Below are positions 62,959 through 64,000 of a DNA stretch of 64,000 nucleotides, in pieces; position 1 is the first letter of the stretch; the number at the start of each line of letters is the position of its first letter. The DNA comes from Blautia sp. (GTDB lineage: Bacteria; Bacillota; Clostridia; Lachnospirales; Lachnospiraceae). Under the pieces are notes generated by a model. That model was not told where the DNA came from and did no database searches. It was given only the letters and a program-made list of their open reading frames with translations. Made by a program: the position numbers and the translations under genes. The stretch lies in NCBI GenBank assembly GCA_017475035.1, contig JAFVGK010000130.1, forward strand, positions 1 through 64,000, in the 5' to 3' direction.

Positions 62959-64000
62959 ATGTTTAAAACGTTTTCGATGGAACTTGCAGGCCGCACGCTG
63001 ACAGTCGATATTGACCGCGTGGCGAAGCAGGCAAACGGCGCGGCACTGATGCATTACGGCGATACTACCATTTTGTCTACGGCTACCGCTTCTAAAGAGC
63101 CAAGGGAAGGAATTGATTTTTTCCCGTTAAGCGTAGAGTATGAAGAGAAAATGTACGCGGTGGGAAAGATTCCCGGAGGCTTTAACAAGCGTGAAGGGAA
63201 AGCAAGTGAGCACGCGATCCTGACATCCCGTGTGATTGACCGTCCGATGCGCCCGCTGTTCCCCAAGGATTACCGAAATGATGTGACCCTGGTTAATATG
63301 GTTATGTCTGTGGATCCGGCCTGCAATCCTGAAGTACTGGCTATGCTGGGATCCTCGATTGCTACCTGCATTTCCGATATTCCGTTTGATGGTCCGTGCG
63401 CCGCGACACAGATCGGTCTGATCAACGGAAAATTCGTCGTGAATCCAACCCTGGCGGAAAAGGAAGTATCCTCTCTGAAGCTGACGGTTGCGTCTACGAG
63501 GGAAAAGGTGATCATGATCGAAGCCGGCGCCGATGAAGTGCCGGAGGATCAGATGATCGAAGCGATCTATCTTGCCCATGAAGTAAACGGGGAGATTATC
63601 CGCTTTATTGATAAAATTGTTGAGGAGTGCGGCAAACCAAAGCATAGCTATGAATCCTGCGCGATTCCGGAAGAACTCTTTGAAGAAATGAAAAAGCTCG
63701 TTCCTCCTGAAGAGATGGAAGTCGCCGTTTTCTCTGACGATAAGCAGACAAGGGAAAATAATATTGCGGAGATTACACAGAGGCTGAAAGAGGCTTTTGC
63801 CGACCATGAGGAATGGCTCGCGGTTTTGGGCGAGGCTGTTTATCAGTATCAGAAAAAGACTGTGCGCAAAATGATTCTTAAGGACCACAAGCGCCCGGAT
63901 GGCCGTGAGATTACGCAGATTCGTCCGCTGGCTGCTGAGGTGGACATTATCCCGCGGGTACATGGTTCGGCCATGTTCACCAGAGGACAGACCCAGATCT
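62959..64000 (+). CDS. pnp: Polyribonucleotide nucleotidyltransferase, 3'-truncated by the window
   Basis: The first 347 codons of PNPase are present and the frame is still open at the window edge; full length would be ~700 residues. PNPase is the phosphorolytic 3'-5' exoribonuclease of the RNA degradosome. The first RNase PH domain shows ALMHYGDTTILSTATASKEP, PGGFNKREGKASE, SRVIDRPMRPLFPK and CISDIPFDGP. The helical linker follows, and KDHKRPDGREITQIRPL opens the second RNase PH domain. AAGGAG lies seven bases before the ATG. The leader has several hairpins; in other bacteria PNPase autoregulates through leader structure. Confidence 0.95.
   Translation, partial: MFKTFSMELAGRTLTVDIDRVAKQANGAALMHYGDTTILSTATASKEPREGIDFFPLSVEYEEKMYAVGKIPGGFNKREGKASEHAILTSRVIDRPMRPLFPKDYRNDVTLVNMVMSVDPACNPEVLAMLGSSIATCISDIPFDGPCAATQIGLINGKFVVNPTLAEKEVSSLKLTVASTREKVIMIEAGADEVPEDQMIEAIYLAHEVNGEIIRFIDKIVEECGKPKHSYESCAIPEELFEEMKKLVPPEEMEVAVFSDDKQTRENNIAEITQRLKEAFADHEEWLAVLGEAVYQYQKKTVRKMILKDHKRPDGREITQIRPLAAEVDIIPRVHGSAMFTRGQTQI

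Overview
The window is a chromosomal segment of a low-to-mid GC Gram-positive anaerobe, most likely a member of the Lachnospiraceae (Clostridia). The evidence is strong AGGAGG ribosome binding sites, SpoVG, DnaD beside a DnaC/DnaI-type helicase loader, a class II (Firmicutes-type) GalT, the rimP-nusA-ylxR-ylxQ-infB-rbfA-nrnA-truB-ribF-rpsO-pnp order, and a Tad-like pilin locus with a DUF5702-type protein and an FHA protein. This assignment is inferred from gene content, not from a marker search.

Layout. 0.4-7.5 kb: a secreted, domain-permuted GH3 glycosidase with Ig-like repeats, convergent with a secreted LRR/BspA-like surface protein. 8-12.5 kb: sbcD-sbcC and a small Smr protein. 12.5-19.1 kb: a partial Tad locus (Flp pilin, DUF5702-like protein, two TadE-like pseudopilins, prepilin peptidase, FHA protein) with no ATPase or platform genes. 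19.4-25.9 kb: rhomboid protease, HIT protein, murG (-), TSCPD protein (-), mtnN and a large unknown exported protein. 26-28.7 kb: galK-galT. 29-34.9 kb: SGNH hydrolase, asnS and a YhaO/YhaN-like nuclease pair. 35-44.6 kb, mostly minus strand: dnaD-dnaI-prs, murC, M18 aminopeptidase, histidine phosphatase, fba, spoVG. 45.1-47.5 kb: zinc-type ABC transporter znuC-znuB and a lipoprotein. 47.7 kb: tRNA-Glu(CUC), followed by a ~360-bp heavily folded intergenic element. 48.4-52.7 kb: a type II topoisomerase B/A pair. 52.9 kb to the end: the nusA-infB translation/RNA operon, ending in a pnp gene cut by the window edge.

The most unusual signal is not a gene but the intergenic DNA. At least seven short repeat families recur between genes. 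One family (called RIR here, about 100 nt) sits directly 5' of at least eight ORFs, always co-oriented with the gene. It ends in the Shine-Dalgarno sequence and sometimes supplies the stop codon of the gene before it. It carries one CTTCGG segment that could pair with either of two downstream CCGAAG segments, which suggests a mobile or amplified 5'-UTR with switch-like folding. Other items worth a look are the 47.86-48.22 kb multi-hairpin element, a putative ~65-nt two-hairpin RNA at 12.75 kb, a TadE-like pilin ending in two YHxxxxC...CxxC motifs, and terminator-like hairpins in the leaders of the topoisomerase, rimP-nusA and pnp genes.

All calls rest on reading motifs in the sequence. No database search, fold prediction or alignment was run.
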